This document shows, piece by piece, positions 29,950-38,936 of a stretch of DNA of 64,000 bases. The DNA lies in NCBI GenBank assembly GCA_020849615.1, contig JADLFW010000004.1, positions 425,479 to 489,478 of the forward strand, read 5' to 3'. The first letter of the stretch is position 1. Each line of letters begins with the position of its first letter. The notes beneath the pieces were generated by a model that saw nothing but the letters and a program-made list of their open reading frames with translations, was not told where the DNA came from and did not search any database. Origin of the DNA: Phycisphaerales bacterium. GTDB taxonomy: Bacteria > Planctomycetota > Phycisphaerae > Phycisphaerales > UBA1924. Made by a program: the position numbers and the translations under genes.

Positions 29950-29968
29950 CACCGGCTGGAAGCCGGTG
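29950..29968. repeat. Palindromic repeat type B, upstream of lpdA
   Basis: CACCGGCT-GGA-AGCCGGTG: perfect 8-bp arms with a GGA loop, 24 bases before the lpdA start codon. It is of the same style as type A but has a different stem. Confidence 0.75.
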
Positions 29969-29992
29969 CCACTGCAGAAAGGCCTATTTTCC

Positions 29993-31573
29993 ATGGCAGA
30001 CACGCACTTTGACGTCATCGTGATCGGCGGCGGCCCGGCGGGGTATGTGGGGGCGATCCGCGCGGCCCAGCTGGGGTTCAAGACCGCGATCATCGAGCGG
30101 GCCAAGCTGGGCGGGGTGTGCCTCAACTGGGGGTGCATTCCCTCCAAGGCCCTGCTCTCCAACGCCGAGCTGGTCGAGAAGATGGGCAAGGCCGAGGGGC
30201 AGAAGTTCTGGGGCCTCAAGATCAGCGGCGAGGTCGGCCTCGACTGGGACCGCATCATCGGGCGCTCGCGCGAGGTCGCGGGCAAGCTCAACAAGGGTGT
30301 TGAGTTCCTGATGAAGAAGAACAAGATCACGCACCTGGTGGGGAACGGGAAGATCGTCAAGGTTGAGGGGGGCAAGCCGGGCACAGGCGGGACGCCTGTG
30401 CCACCCCAGACCAAGGTCACGGTCGAGCACCAGGAGTGCGCGGTCAAGGAGGAGCTGACGAGCGCGCCCGCGACGCCCGGCAAGACGATCGGGACCTACA
30501 CCGCCGAGCACGTGATCGTGGCGACGGGGAGCGTGGCGAGAGACCTGCCGTTCGCGAAGTTCGACGGTGAGCGCATCTGGGGCGCCCGCGAGGCGATGTT
30601 CAACAAGGAGAAGCCGAAGAAGCTGGTCGTCGTGGGCGCGGGCGCGATCGGCATGGAGTTCGCCTACTTCTACCACTCGATGGGCACCGAGGTCACGGTC
30701 GTCGAGATGCTCGACAAGGTGCTGCCCGTCGAGGACCAGGATGTCAGCAAGGCCCTGGAGCGGCTCTACACCAAGCACGGCATGAAGTTCCTGCTCTCCC
30801 ACGTCACGACGGCGGTCGAGAAGAGCGGATCAGGCGTCAAGGTGACAGTGGCCCCGTTCGCCGCAGGACAGGCCGACGAGAGCAAGAAGCAGGTGCTGGA
30901 GGCCGACCGCGTGCTCTTGGCGATCGGTGTGAAGGGCCGCACCGATGGCCTGTGCGATGCCTCGCTGGGGTTGAAGATCGAGAAGGACCACATCGTCACC
31001 GACTACATGCCCGGCAAGACCCGGGCCGAAGCGATCGACTACAAGACCAACCTGCCGGGTGTGTACGCGGTGGGGGATGTGATCGGCCCGCCGTGGCTGG
31101 CCCACGTCGCGGGCGAGGAGGCGACGCTGTGCGTGGAGCGCATCGCGTGGCGGAAGAAGAAGCTCGATCACGAGCCGATCCCGATGGACTACACCGTCAT
31201 CCCGGGGTGCACCTACTGCAACCCGCAGGTGGCGAGCGTGGGCTTCACCGAGCAGAAGCTGATCGAGATGGGGATGGTCAAGGGCAAGGACTACAGCGTC
31301 GGGCAGTTCCCGTTCACCGCGCTGGGCAAGGCGATCGCGGCGGCGCACACCGACGGGTTCACCAAGATCCTGCGCGGGCTGCCGCGGGGTGAGATCCTGG
31401 GGGCGCACATCATGGGCGACCAGGCGACCGAGCTGATCGCCGAGATGAGCCTGGCCCGGCGCCTGGAGGCGACGACCGAGGAGCTGATCTGCACGGTTCA
31501 CGCCCACCCGACGATGCACGAGAGCATCCGCGAGGCGGCGCTGGCCTCCGAGGGCCGGGTCGTCAACGCGTAG
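29993..31573 (+). CDS. lpdA: Dihydrolipoyl dehydrogenase (E3)
   Basis: FAD-dependent disulphide oxidoreductase that reoxidises dihydrolipoamide in the pyruvate and 2-oxoglutarate dehydrogenase complexes and the glycine cleavage system, passing electrons to NAD+. Seen: FAD site VIGGGPAGYVGAIRAAQ, redox disulphide GGVCLNWGCIPSK (Cys43/Cys48), NAD site VVVGAGAIGMEFAYFY, FAD ribityl contact GVYAVGDVIG, and the C-terminal His-Glu pair HAHPTMHE. The start at 29993 (MADTHFD) begins the conserved fold; upstream frame lies over repeats. At 526 residues it is about 50 longer than usual. Part of the excess, around residues 129-139 (GTGGTPVPP), is coded by the type A palindrome. No E1 or E2 gene is nearby. 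Confidence 0.96.
   Translation: MADTHFDVIVIGGGPAGYVGAIRAAQLGFKTAIIERAKLGGVCLNWGCIPSKALLSNAELVEKMGKAEGQKFWGLKISGEVGLDWDRIIGRSREVAGKLNKGVEFLMKKNKITHLVGNGKIVKVEGGKPGTGGTPVPPQTKVTVEHQECAVKEELTSAPATPGKTIGTYTAEHVIVATGSVARDLPFAKFDGERIWGAREAMFNKEKPKKLVVVGAGAIGMEFAYFYHSMGTEVTVVEMLDKVLPVEDQDVSKALERLYTKHGMKFLLSHVTTAVEKSGSGVKVTVAPFAAGQADESKKQVLEADRVLLAIGVKGRTDGLCDASLGLKIEKDHIVTDYMPGKTRAEAIDYKTNLPGVYAVGDVIGPPWLAHVAGEEATLCVERIAWRKKKLDHEPIPMDYTVIPGCTYCNPQVASVGFTEQKLIEMGMVKGKDYSVGQFPFTALGKAIAAAHTDGFTKILRGLPRGEILGAHIMGDQATELIAEMSLARRLEATTEELICTVHAHPTMHESIREAALASEGRVVNA
30379..30407 (+). repeat. Palindromic repeat type A inside lpdA
   Basis: GGCACAGGCG-GGA-CGCCTGTGCC, perfect 10-bp arms (30380-30389, 30393-30402) with a GGA loop. 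It is read in frame as PGTGGTPVPP within a surface segment of lpdA that is longer than in typical E3 proteins. Confidence 0.8.
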
Positions 31574-31726
31574 GAACGGCCTCGACAGGCAAGTCCGCAC
31601 CCACCGGCGGCCGAGCGGCCGCCGGTTTCGTTGCGCGGTGAGCCAATTCCTTGGCCCGGCGGGCCGCGGCGGGCGCTTTGAGATTTGGCGATGCCGGGCC
31701 GGGCGGCGAAGCACAAGGAGCTGAAC

Positions 31727-32911
31727 ATGCGGTCGAATGGTCGATGGTTCATCATGGCGGCGGGGCTGGCCGTAGCGGGCGGGGCAGCGCAGGTCTTTGC
31801 CCAGGCGACCTTTACGCGCCTGGGGACACTGGCGGATCTCAACCCGTACGCGACGGTGACGCGGCTGTCCCGCGATGGGCGGGCCGCGAGCGGGCTCTCC
31901 CGCGAGGGTGGGGTGCTCTACCACACCCGCTGGAGCGAGATGGATGGGCTCGTGAAGGTCGCCCCGGCCGACCCTGGGTACGCGTTCAACGGGGTTTCGG
32001 CGACGGGCCGGTACGGGGTGGGCGCAGCGCCGGGCCCATCCGGGCTGGAGGCCTACCGGTGGACGGTGGCGGATGGGGCGCAGTTGCTCGGGGACCTGAC
32101 GGGCGCTCCACACCGCTCGATCGCGGCGGCGGTCTCGGAAGACGGCGCGGTGGTCGGGGGGTTGGCGAACGCGACGCTGGAGTGGCCGACGATCACGGGC
32201 CAGGCGTTCCGATGGACGCAGGCGACCGGGATGGTCGGGCTGGGGTTCGGGGCGGCGTGGCACGACCTGAGCGAGGTGTGGGCCATGACGCCCGATGGCG
32301 GCGTGATGGTCGGCGACACCGGCAAGAACCTCGTGAGTTTCCACGCATTCCGCTGGACACAGGGCGCCGGGATGGTGGACCTGGGAGATCTGCCGGGTGG
32401 GCCCGATGATTACAGCGTGGCGACCGACCTGACGCCCGATGGGCAGGTCCTCGTGGGGGTGTGCTGCCCGGCGAGCGGGTACGAGGCGTTCCGGTGGACG
32501 CAGTCGACCGGGATGGTTCCGCTGGGCGACCTGCCGGGCGGGGATCACTACTCGCAGGCCAGCGGCGTGAGCGATGATGGGGCGATCATCGTCGGCGTCG
32601 CCGACTGGGATGGAGGCCTGGGGGACCAGAAGGCCTTCATCTGGGATTCAACGCACGGGATGAGGAGCCTGAAGACGGTGCTCGAGACCGAGCACGGCCT
32701 GGACCTGACCGGGTGGACCCTGACCGGCGCATCGGGCATCTCAGGCGACGGAACCGTGATCGCGGGAGAAGGGCTTAGCCCGGAGGGGCACACCGAGGGA
32801 TGGATTGTGAAGATCCCGCGGGCGGGGTGCCGGGCCGACCTCAACGGCGATGGGCTGGTGGACTTCGCGGACTACCTGGAGTTCCTGAACCTCTATGACC
32901 TGGGGTGTTAG
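31727..32911 (+). CDS. Secreted HAF-repeat protein with single-loop GC anchor
   Basis: A 394-residue exported protein. AAGGAG lies 6 bases before the ATG at 31727, which opens a signal peptide ending QVFAQ. At least five HAF repeats are seen, each of the form AFRWTQxTGMVxLGDLPGG followed by VSxDGxxVVG (e.g. AFRWTQGAGMVDLGDLPGG, AFRWTQSTGMVPLGDLPGG), predicted as a beta-propeller. Unlike the other island proteins it carries only one calcium loop before the terminus: GCRADLNGDGLVDFADYLEF, then LNLYDLGC. The half anchor keeps both flanking cysteines. Function unknown; HAF-repeat proteins are extracellular. Confidence 0.88.
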   Translation: MRSNGRWFIMAAGLAVAGGAAQVFAQATFTRLGTLADLNPYATVTRLSRDGRAASGLSREGGVLYHTRWSEMDGLVKVAPADPGYAFNGVSATGRYGVGAAPGPSGLEAYRWTVADGAQLLGDLTGAPHRSIAAAVSEDGAVVGGLANATLEWPTITGQAFRWTQATGMVGLGFGAAWHDLSEVWAMTPDGGVMVGDTGKNLVSFHAFRWTQGAGMVDLGDLPGGPDDYSVATDLTPDGQVLVGVCCPASGYEAFRWTQSTGMVPLGDLPGGDHYSQASGVSDDGAIIVGVADWDGGLGDQKAFIWDSTHGMRSLKTVLETEHGLDLTGWTLTGASGISGDGTVIAGEGLSPEGHTEGWIVKIPRAGCRADLNGDGLVDFADYLEFLNLYDLGC

Positions 32912-32979
32912 CCCCCGGTCCGCGGGGGAAACCGCGGGGTCGCGGAGCGGGCCGGGCGGGAGAGTTGTGCGGATGAAGG

Positions 32980-33021
32980 GGACGGGCCCGGCCCTACAGG
33001 AGGGGCGGCCCGTCCTTTTTT
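32980..33021 (+). terminator. Rho-independent terminator after the HAF gene
   Basis: GGACGGGCC (32980-32988) pairs with GGCCCGTCC (33007-33015), with further G-C pairs inside, and is followed by six T. Confidence 0.85.
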
Positions 33022-33164
33022 GACTTTTGCACCGTGAAGATTCCGAGTAGTCTGGCGTCCATCGTACAGATCCGAGCCCCGGATCGGCGTGGCAGCGGGG
33101 GACGGTGGGCGGGGCCTGGATGGAGCTTCTCGGACCTTACCTCAAAGTGGATGGAGAATCGCCT

Positions 33165-35630
33165 GTGAAGATCAAGGCCCGTGTTGTGGTCACTGTCGCC
33201 GCGCTCGTGATGTGCACGGGCCTGGCGGTTCCGGTCTCGGCGATGGCGAGCGATGCGGGCTCTGCGCAGCCGGCGGTCGTGGTCCCGCTGGCGGTGAAGG
33301 CGGGCCCGGGCGGCACGACGGTGCTGCTGCCGGACGGCGCGGAGCACCGGACGACGCTGGCGGTGCGTTCGGCCCGGCTGATGTCGGTGCCGGGCTCGGC
33401 GGTGCGGGTGGCGCTGTGGGATGAGGTGGAGGTGGATGGGAGCGTGATGTCGAAGTTCGCCGCGAGCCTGGATGGCCGCGGGTACTCGGATGTGTACGAC
33501 GCGGACAACACGGTGCATCTGCGGTACGCGGAGTTCGACCCGGCCGGCGGGGCGCCGCGGGTGCCGGCGCAGCTGGAGGGCTCGGGCACGACGAAGATGT
33601 ACATCGTGCAGTTCGTGACGACGCCGCTGGAGGTGTACAGCGCGGGGATCGAGGCGGCGGGCGGCAAGGTGTACAACTACCTGCCGAGCAACAGCTACCT
33701 GTGCAAGCTGGACGGCGGGTCGCTGGCGGCGGTGCGCGCGCTGCCGTATGTGCGGTGGGTGGGGGTGTACCAGCCGGCGTACAAGCTGGACGAGGCGATC
33801 CTGGATGCGCACTTCGGCCGTCCGGGCGCGGCGACGGGCCCGGCGTACGGGCGTGAATCGGTGGGGACGACGACGACCGACGCGGAGTTCGCGGCGGGCG
33901 GGACGGCGCCCTTCAACATCCAGGTCTTCGAGCGCGGGCTGGGGCAGAAGCAGGTGGTGGCGGCCGCGGTGCGGGCGCTGGGCGGGACGGTCGAGGACAT
34001 GATCCCCGACGGGTTCGTGATGCGGGCCCGGCTGAACAAGGAGCAGTTGGCGTCGGTGCTGCTGCTGGACGAGGTGCTGGCGGTTGACGCGTGGGGCCCC
34101 GGCGAGCCCGACATGGACAACGTGCGGGTGCTGGGCGGCGCGAACTTCATACAGTCGACGCTGGGGATGACGGGCCAGGGTGTGCGCGGGGAGGTGTTCG
34201 ACGGGAACTACCTCGCGACGCACGTGGACCTGCGCGATGCCCCGGCGGTGCTGAACCACGGGTCGGTGTCCGGCGATGCGTTCCACGGGACCTCGACCAC
34301 GGGCATCGTGTTCGGGCGCGGGCTCGGGCAGGCCATGGGGCGGGGCATGCTGCCGGGGGCCGAGCAGCCGATCTTCGGCGACTACGAGCTGATGACCAAC
34401 CGGTACACGCACACCGCGCAGCTGGTGGACCCGATCGGCCCGTACCGGGCCGTGTTCCAGAGCAACAGCTGGGGCAGCCCGATCACGTCGAGCTACACGA
34501 TCGACTCGCAGACGATGGATGACATCCTGTTCCAGAACGACATCCTGATCCTGAACTCCCAGAGCAACACGGGTTCGACGCTCTCGCGCCCGCAGGCGTG
34601 GGCGAAGAACATCGTGTCGATCGGCGGGGTGTACCACCAGAACAACCAGATCTGGACGGACGACCGCTGGTCGTTCGGGGCCAGCATCGGGCCCGCGGCC
34701 GACGGCCGGATCAAGCCCGACCTGGCGTCGATGTACGACTCGGTCTGGTCCCCGTACTACAGCTCGACGACCGCCTACTCGAACTTCAGCGGCACCAGCG
34801 CTGCCACGCCGATCACGGCGGGCCACTTCGGCATCATGTTCCAGATGTGGCACCAGGGGACGTTCCCGGGCTTCGGCGGCGCCGCCAGCGTCTTCGCCAG
34901 CCGGCCGCACATGACGACCGCCAAGGCCCTGATGATCAACACGGCCCGGCAGTGGACGCTGCCGCTCTCGGGCGGCTCGGACATCACGCGGTACGTGCAG
35001 GGGTGGGGCCACGCGGACCTGACCAACCTGTACAACATGCGCAACAAGATGTTCATCGTGGACGAGGCCGACGCGATCACGCCGCTGCAGGTCAAGCAGT
35101 ACCCGATCCGCGTGGCGGCGGGCGAGCCGGCGCTGAAGGTGACCATGACCTACGCCGACCGGCCCGGCACCACCTCGGCGAGCCTGCACCGCATCAACCT
35201 GCTGACCCTGAAGGTGACCAACCCCGCGGGCACCACGTTCTACTGGGGCAACAACGGGATGCTCACCAGCAACTGGACGACGTCGGGCGGCAGCGTCAAC
35301 ACCAAGGACACGGTGCAGAACGTGTACATCCAGAGCCCGGCGGAGGGTGACTGGATGGTCGAGGTGCGGGGGGATGCGATCGTGCAGGACGGCAAGGTCG
35401 AGACGCCCGCGCTGGACTCCGACTTCGCGCTGGTGGTGTCGGGCGGCGTGCTCGCGAGCGATGAGTGCGCGGCCGACCTCAACGGCGACGGGCTCGTTGA
35501 CTTCAGCGATTACCTGCAGTTCCTGACCCTCTACGACGCCGCCGACCTCGCCGTCGACTTCAACGGCGACGGCATGGTCGACTTCAGCGACTACCTCGAG
35601 TTCCTCACCCTCTACGACGCGGGCTGCTGA
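33165..35630 (+). CDS. Secreted subtilisin-like serine protease (S8) with GC anchor
   Basis: An 821-residue exported protease. The GTG at 33165 (KIKARVVVTVAALVMCTGL) has TGGAG upstream and opens a signal peptide. A long N-terminal prodomain-like region (to about residue 325) has tandem inhibitor-like elements (MYIVQFVTTPLEVY). The S8 catalytic triad is Asp346 (VRGEVFDGNYL), His374 (FHGTSTTGIVFG) and Ser545 (FSGTSAATPITAG), with the oxyanion Asn likely in VFQSNSWG. A P-domain-like or beta-sandwich region follows, then the anchor ECAADLNGDGLVDFSDYLQF / VDFNGDGMVDFSDYLEFL, ending DAGC. It is the only clear enzyme among the anchored proteins, so it may process or degrade material at the cell surface. 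Confidence 0.92.
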   Translation: MKIKARVVVTVAALVMCTGLAVPVSAMASDAGSAQPAVVVPLAVKAGPGGTTVLLPDGAEHRTTLAVRSARLMSVPGSAVRVALWDEVEVDGSVMSKFAASLDGRGYSDVYDADNTVHLRYAEFDPAGGAPRVPAQLEGSGTTKMYIVQFVTTPLEVYSAGIEAAGGKVYNYLPSNSYLCKLDGGSLAAVRALPYVRWVGVYQPAYKLDEAILDAHFGRPGAATGPAYGRESVGTTTTDAEFAAGGTAPFNIQVFERGLGQKQVVAAAVRALGGTVEDMIPDGFVMRARLNKEQLASVLLLDEVLAVDAWGPGEPDMDNVRVLGGANFIQSTLGMTGQGVRGEVFDGNYLATHVDLRDAPAVLNHGSVSGDAFHGTSTTGIVFGRGLGQAMGRGMLPGAEQPIFGDYELMTNRYTHTAQLVDPIGPYRAVFQSNSWGSPITSSYTIDSQTMDDILFQNDILILNSQSNTGSTLSRPQAWAKNIVSIGGVYHQNNQIWTDDRWSFGASIGPAADGRIKPDLASMYDSVWSPYYSSTTAYSNFSGTSAATPITAGHFGIMFQMWHQGTFPGFGGAASVFASRPHMTTAKALMINTARQWTLPLSGGSDITRYVQGWGHADLTNLYNMRNKMFIVDEADAITPLQVKQYPIRVAAGEPALKVTMTYADRPGTTSASLHRINLLTLKVTNPAGTTFYWGNNGMLTSNWTTSGGSVNTKDTVQNVYIQSPAEGDWMVEVRGDAIVQDGKVETPALDSDFALVVSGGVLASDECAADLNGDGLVDFSDYLQFLTLYDAADLAVDFNGDGMVDFSDYLEFLTLYDAGC

Positions 35631-35661
35631 GCCCGGGCCTTTCCGCCCGATAACGACCTCG

Positions 35662-35690
35662 ACCCCCGGCCCGGCGCCGGGGGTTTTTTT
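35662..35690 (+). terminator. Rho-independent terminator after the subtilase
   Basis: ACCCCCGGC / GCCGGGGGT, perfect 9-bp stem with a five-base loop, and seven T. Confidence 0.9.
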
Positions 35691-35825
35691 GGTTTTGGGA
35701 TGATCGCGTTCCGTTGCGCGTGAGCCCCAGGGGTTTCGCTCGCTTGGCTGGGGGGCCAGTCGGCTCCGCGCCGGGCGCCACGCGCCACGCGCGGTCACGG
35801 GGTCAATGCCGCGAGGAGCGCACAC

Positions 35826-37892
35826 ATGAAGAGTCGTACGGGCCGGGCGCTGATGCTGCTGGTGGTCGCGGGAGCGTCGGGTTGGCCCGCGGGCCACGCG
35901 GCGGCGCAGGGGGGCGTGTGGAAACTGGGTTCTGATGTTTTCGATGCGAGTGCCACCAGCTTCGCGACCAACTGCATCGGTACGGCCGGCCCGTTCACCG
36001 TCTCGGCCAGCGGGATGGTGGCGGGTTTCTTCGGCAACGACTACGGGCAGCAGGCGTTCAGCCACTCCGCGGTGTTCCCGGAGTGCACGACGGCGGGGAC
36101 GGGCTTCGGCTACGTCGTGCTGAACGGCGTGGGGACCAGCGTCGTCACCATCGAGATGGAGTGCAAGGGCCACACGTTCCACGAGTGCTGCGCCTTCTGC
36201 GCGTACGCGGCGGACGGCGTCGCCGACCTGACGGCGGACCTGGGCCTCCTGATCGACGGGGTGCCGGCTGGGGCGGTGCAGACGGTGTACTACACCTGGA
36301 GCGCCTTTTCCTTTCACATCCGCGAGCACGAGGCCGGGGCGGAAGACCCCGCGAACATCCGCGGGGCGCTCCTGCTCAACGGCGTGGATGTGACGGGCGG
36401 GGTGCTGAACGTGGCCGAGGGGACGACGCCGCCCAACATCAGCCTGCTGCAGGCGCTGCGGGACCAGACGGGGAGCTTCGACGTGCCCGCGCCGGGCCCG
36501 GTGTCGGTGGGAACGAACTGCCACGCCGACAGCCACGTGATGGATCCCGGAGAGCCGCTCAACTGTTTCTCCGGGCCCGGCTGGCGGGACAACGGCACGG
36601 CGTCCTATTTCATCCGCATCACGCTGAGCCTCGATGCGCCCCCGCCCCCGCCGCTCCCCCCGCCGCCGACGGGCCCGGGAATGGAAGTGGAGTTCTCGCT
36701 GGACATCGGCTCGGATGCCGAGTTGAGCGACCCGGCGGCGACGGGGAACGAGGTCTTCGATCCCGGCGACATGTACGTGTGGCTGGGCCCGCCCCTGCCG
36801 CCCGGCGGGTTGAACGGTGTGCGTGATGACGCCACGGTGGTGGCCCCCGGCCAGCATCACCCCGACCCCGCGCCGGGGACGCTGCCGGCGCCGGCGTGCT
36901 CGGGCGCGCCCGGGGTGGGTTTCTTCGACCTCGACGGCTCGGACTCGCTGGACACGGACCTGACCCTGATCATTCCGCGCGGCGCGCTGGCCGATCCGAT
37001 CCCGTACTTCGCGAGCCAGACGATCTTCGGCGATGATTTCCTGTTTCTGTCGTTCGACGACGACGGGCCCGGCAATTACGGCGTATGCGACATACCCACC
37101 TCCACCCCGGCCACGTCGGTGCACTGGTACGGGCGGACGGGGGTCCGTGATGAGGTGATGGGCGTAGACACGGTGACGGCGATGGCGCCGCGGCTGGTGC
37201 GGTACGCGTACCCGTTCCTCAGCGAGGCGGAGCTGCACATCAGCCTGGCGCCCAACCCTGATCTGCTGGACCCCGAGGATGATGACTGCGATGCGCTCGA
37301 CATCGTGCAGGCGGCCGGGCAGAACCCGTTCTGGTACTTCTCGGCCGACCACGAGGCGGCCGGGGGGATGAACCCGGGGCACATCTACATGGCCGCCCCG
37401 GCGACGCCGAGCGGGCGGGTGGTGGCCGTCAACGGCGTGACGCACCTGGGCCTGCGGGACGGAACGGACCTGCGGGATTTCGAGTTTGTGTGGAAGAAGG
37501 ACCCGGGCCGGCCCGGCACACAGCTCTACTTGGCGGTGCTGTTCGCGGTGGCGCCCGATGATCCGGCGACGCCGCTGGACGAGTCGGGCGGGCTGGACCC
37601 GCGGATGGTGTACGCCTCGTTCATGACGGGCGTGAGCTTCCCGGAGTTCCAGATGCCGTTCGCGGACCCGGTGGACGGGATCGCGGCGTGGTGGAGGAAC
37701 CTGGACTCGCGGCTGCCGGGGGCCTGCCCGATCGACTACACGGGCGATGGCCAGGTCGATTTCGCCGATTACCTCGAGTTCCTGAACCTGTACAACGCGC
37801 AGGATCCACGCGCGGACCTGAACGGGGACGGCCTGGTCGACTTCCTGGACTACCTGCAGTTCCTCAACTATTACGCCGGCCCGTGCCCGTGA
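35826..37892 (+). CDS. Large secreted protein of unknown function with variant anchor
   Basis: A 688-residue exported protein with GAGGAG before the ATG and a signal peptide ending HAAAQG. The middle contains a Cys-rich stretch (MECKGHTFHECCAFCAYAAD) and a Pro-rich linker (PPPPPLPPPPTGPG, about residues 275-288) that splits the protein into two beta-rich halves. No family is recognised. The last 60 residues form the two-loop anchor (ACPIDYTGDGQVDFADYLEF, ADLNGDGLVDFLDYLQFL), but the terminus is AGPCP instead of GC, with one residue after the cysteine. It is followed by a strong terminator and closes the secreted-protein island. Confidence 0.8.
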   Translation: MKSRTGRALMLLVVAGASGWPAGHAAAQGGVWKLGSDVFDASATSFATNCIGTAGPFTVSASGMVAGFFGNDYGQQAFSHSAVFPECTTAGTGFGYVVLNGVGTSVVTIEMECKGHTFHECCAFCAYAADGVADLTADLGLLIDGVPAGAVQTVYYTWSAFSFHIREHEAGAEDPANIRGALLLNGVDVTGGVLNVAEGTTPPNISLLQALRDQTGSFDVPAPGPVSVGTNCHADSHVMDPGEPLNCFSGPGWRDNGTASYFIRITLSLDAPPPPPLPPPPTGPGMEVEFSLDIGSDAELSDPAATGNEVFDPGDMYVWLGPPLPPGGLNGVRDDATVVAPGQHHPDPAPGTLPAPACSGAPGVGFFDLDGSDSLDTDLTLIIPRGALADPIPYFASQTIFGDDFLFLSFDDDGPGNYGVCDIPTSTPATSVHWYGRTGVRDEVMGVDTVTAMAPRLVRYAYPFLSEAELHISLAPNPDLLDPEDDDCDALDIVQAAGQNPFWYFSADHEAAGGMNPGHIYMAAPATPSGRVVAVNGVTHLGLRDGTDLRDFEFVWKKDPGRPGTQLYLAVLFAVAPDDPATPLDESGGLDPRMVYASFMTGVSFPEFQMPFADPVDGIAAWWRNLDSRLPGACPIDYTGDGQVDFADYLEFLNLYNAQDPRADLNGDGLVDFLDYLQFLNYYAGPCP

Positions 37893-37918
37893 TCGGCGGG
37901 GTGGGGGAGCGGTGGGGT

Positions 37919-37954
37919 CGGCCCGCCCCGGGGTCCGGGCGGGCCGCTTTGTTT
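37919..37954 (+). terminator. Rho-independent terminator closing the island
   Basis: CGGCCCGCCC / GGGCGGGCCG, perfect 10-bp stem, loop CGGGGTCC, followed by CTTTGTTT. Confidence 0.85.
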
Positions 37955-38065
37955 GGGGGAGGAGCAGGGATCGCCTTCGCGCCGGCCCCGGGCCCCGGTA
38001 AGATGTGGGCCGTGTTCGGGGCGGTCGCGGCGCAAGGGGCATTGCAGGCGCCGCGGGTGATCGTG

Positions 38066-38698
38066 ATGCAGACAGATAGGTCTTCGCGGAGGAAGGACAT
38101 CGGTGCGCGGGCCGGGAGGTTGGCGTTGAGTCAGACCGCCGGATCTGATTACGGGTTTGTGTTATGCCGCCTGAGGTCGCGGGATGATGTGACCGCGCTC
38201 GAGAATGCGCTGTGCGGCAAGACGAACGTGTACACGACGGAAGTAACGCTGCCGTTTGACAGCGGGGTGATCGCGCGGATGGAGTCGGCGATGCGGGCCC
38301 GCTGGCCCGGCGTGCAGATCGAGCCCAGGGATGTGCGGCGGACGGCGGAAGAGCGCGGGATGACGGAGTTGGAGGTAATCCAGAGCCTGAGCCTGGTGGA
38401 GATGTTCGTGCCCAACGACGGGACGGACGCCTACTTCGAGATCTTCGCGGACAACGCGCTGGTGTCGATCCCGTACGGGCACCGGCCGCCGCGGATGGAC
38501 GCGGCGCTGCTGCGGGTGTGGGAGTACCTCGAGGCGCTCGAGCAGGAGTTGTCGTGCGTCACGTTCGACCCGCAGCACCGGCGGGTGATCACCCTGACCC
38601 AGGATTTCGAGGTCGTGAAGACCAAGTACGCCTACCTGGCGGAGCGGTCGGCCGAGGTGGACGGGGGCCGGCCCAGCCGATGGTGGAAGCTCTGGTAG
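38066..38698 (+). CDS. Conserved-looking protein of unknown function
   Basis: A soluble protein of about 210 residues with no signal peptide or TM segment. The core from GSDYGFVLCRLRSRDDVTAL to FEVVKTKYAYLAERS has mixed alpha/beta character and well-spaced hydrophobic residues. There is no motif I recognise; it could be a two-domain sensor-like or ribosome-associated protein, but that is not supported. The ATG at 38066 (MQTDRSSRRKD) is the most plausible start; an in-frame ATG at 38003 would add 21 residues. It ends 40 bases before the next gene. Confidence 0.6.
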   Translation: MQTDRSSRRKDIGARAGRLALSQTAGSDYGFVLCRLRSRDDVTALENALCGKTNVYTTEVTLPFDSGVIARMESAMRARWPGVQIEPRDVRRTAEERGMTELEVIQSLSLVEMFVPNDGTDAYFEIFADNALVSIPYGHRPPRMDAALLRVWEYLEALEQELSCVTFDPQHRRVITLTQDFEVVKTKYAYLAERSAEVDGGRPSRWWKLW

Positions 38699-38723
38699 GC
38701 GCTGGAGCCGGGCCCGGCGGGCG

Positions 38724-38729
38724 TACGAT
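38724..38729 (+). promoter_or_regulatory. TACGAT -10-like element, likely leaderless start
   Basis: TACGAT lies 9 bases before the ATG at 38739, which has no Shine-Dalgarno sequence. Confidence 0.4.
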
Positions 38730-38738
38730 TGGCCCGTC

Positions 38739-38936
38739 ATGGATTACGCGCTGATCATCGTGCTGGTCCTGATCTTCGCGGTCGGGATCCCCTTCACGCT
38801 GTGGTGGTGGAAGCTGGCGGACCGCTGGGCCGACGCCGAGCACAAGCGGTTCAAGCCCAAGGGCCCGGCGACGCCGGTCGAGCGGGTGGTGATCCGCAAT
38901 CCGTCTTCGGGGGGAGAGGGCGAACGGAATGCCTGA
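38739..38936 (+). CDS. Small single-TM membrane protein
   Basis: A 65-residue protein: one N-terminal transmembrane helix (ALIIVLVLIFAVGIPFTLWW) and a short basic cytoplasmic tail. No family recognised. The stop overlaps the start of the downstream phosphatase by 8 bases, so the two are translationally coupled; it could be a membrane tether or partner for that phosphatase, by position only. Confidence 0.6.
   Translation: MDYALIIVLVLIFAVGIPFTLWWWKLADRWADAEHKRFKPKGPATPVERVVIRNPSSGGEGERNA

Noticed and set aside
29639..29992. N-terminal extension of lpdA
   Set aside because: The frame is open but runs across two palindromic repeats and the 5' end of the opposite gene. The conserved E3 fold begins at the ATG at 29993.
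32994..38042. A 1682-codon open frame on the minus strand
   Set aside because: It runs antisense to the subtilase and its neighbours, is rich in Arg, His, Val and Pro, and has no signal peptide or domain. Such frames arise from high-GC codon use on the opposite strand.
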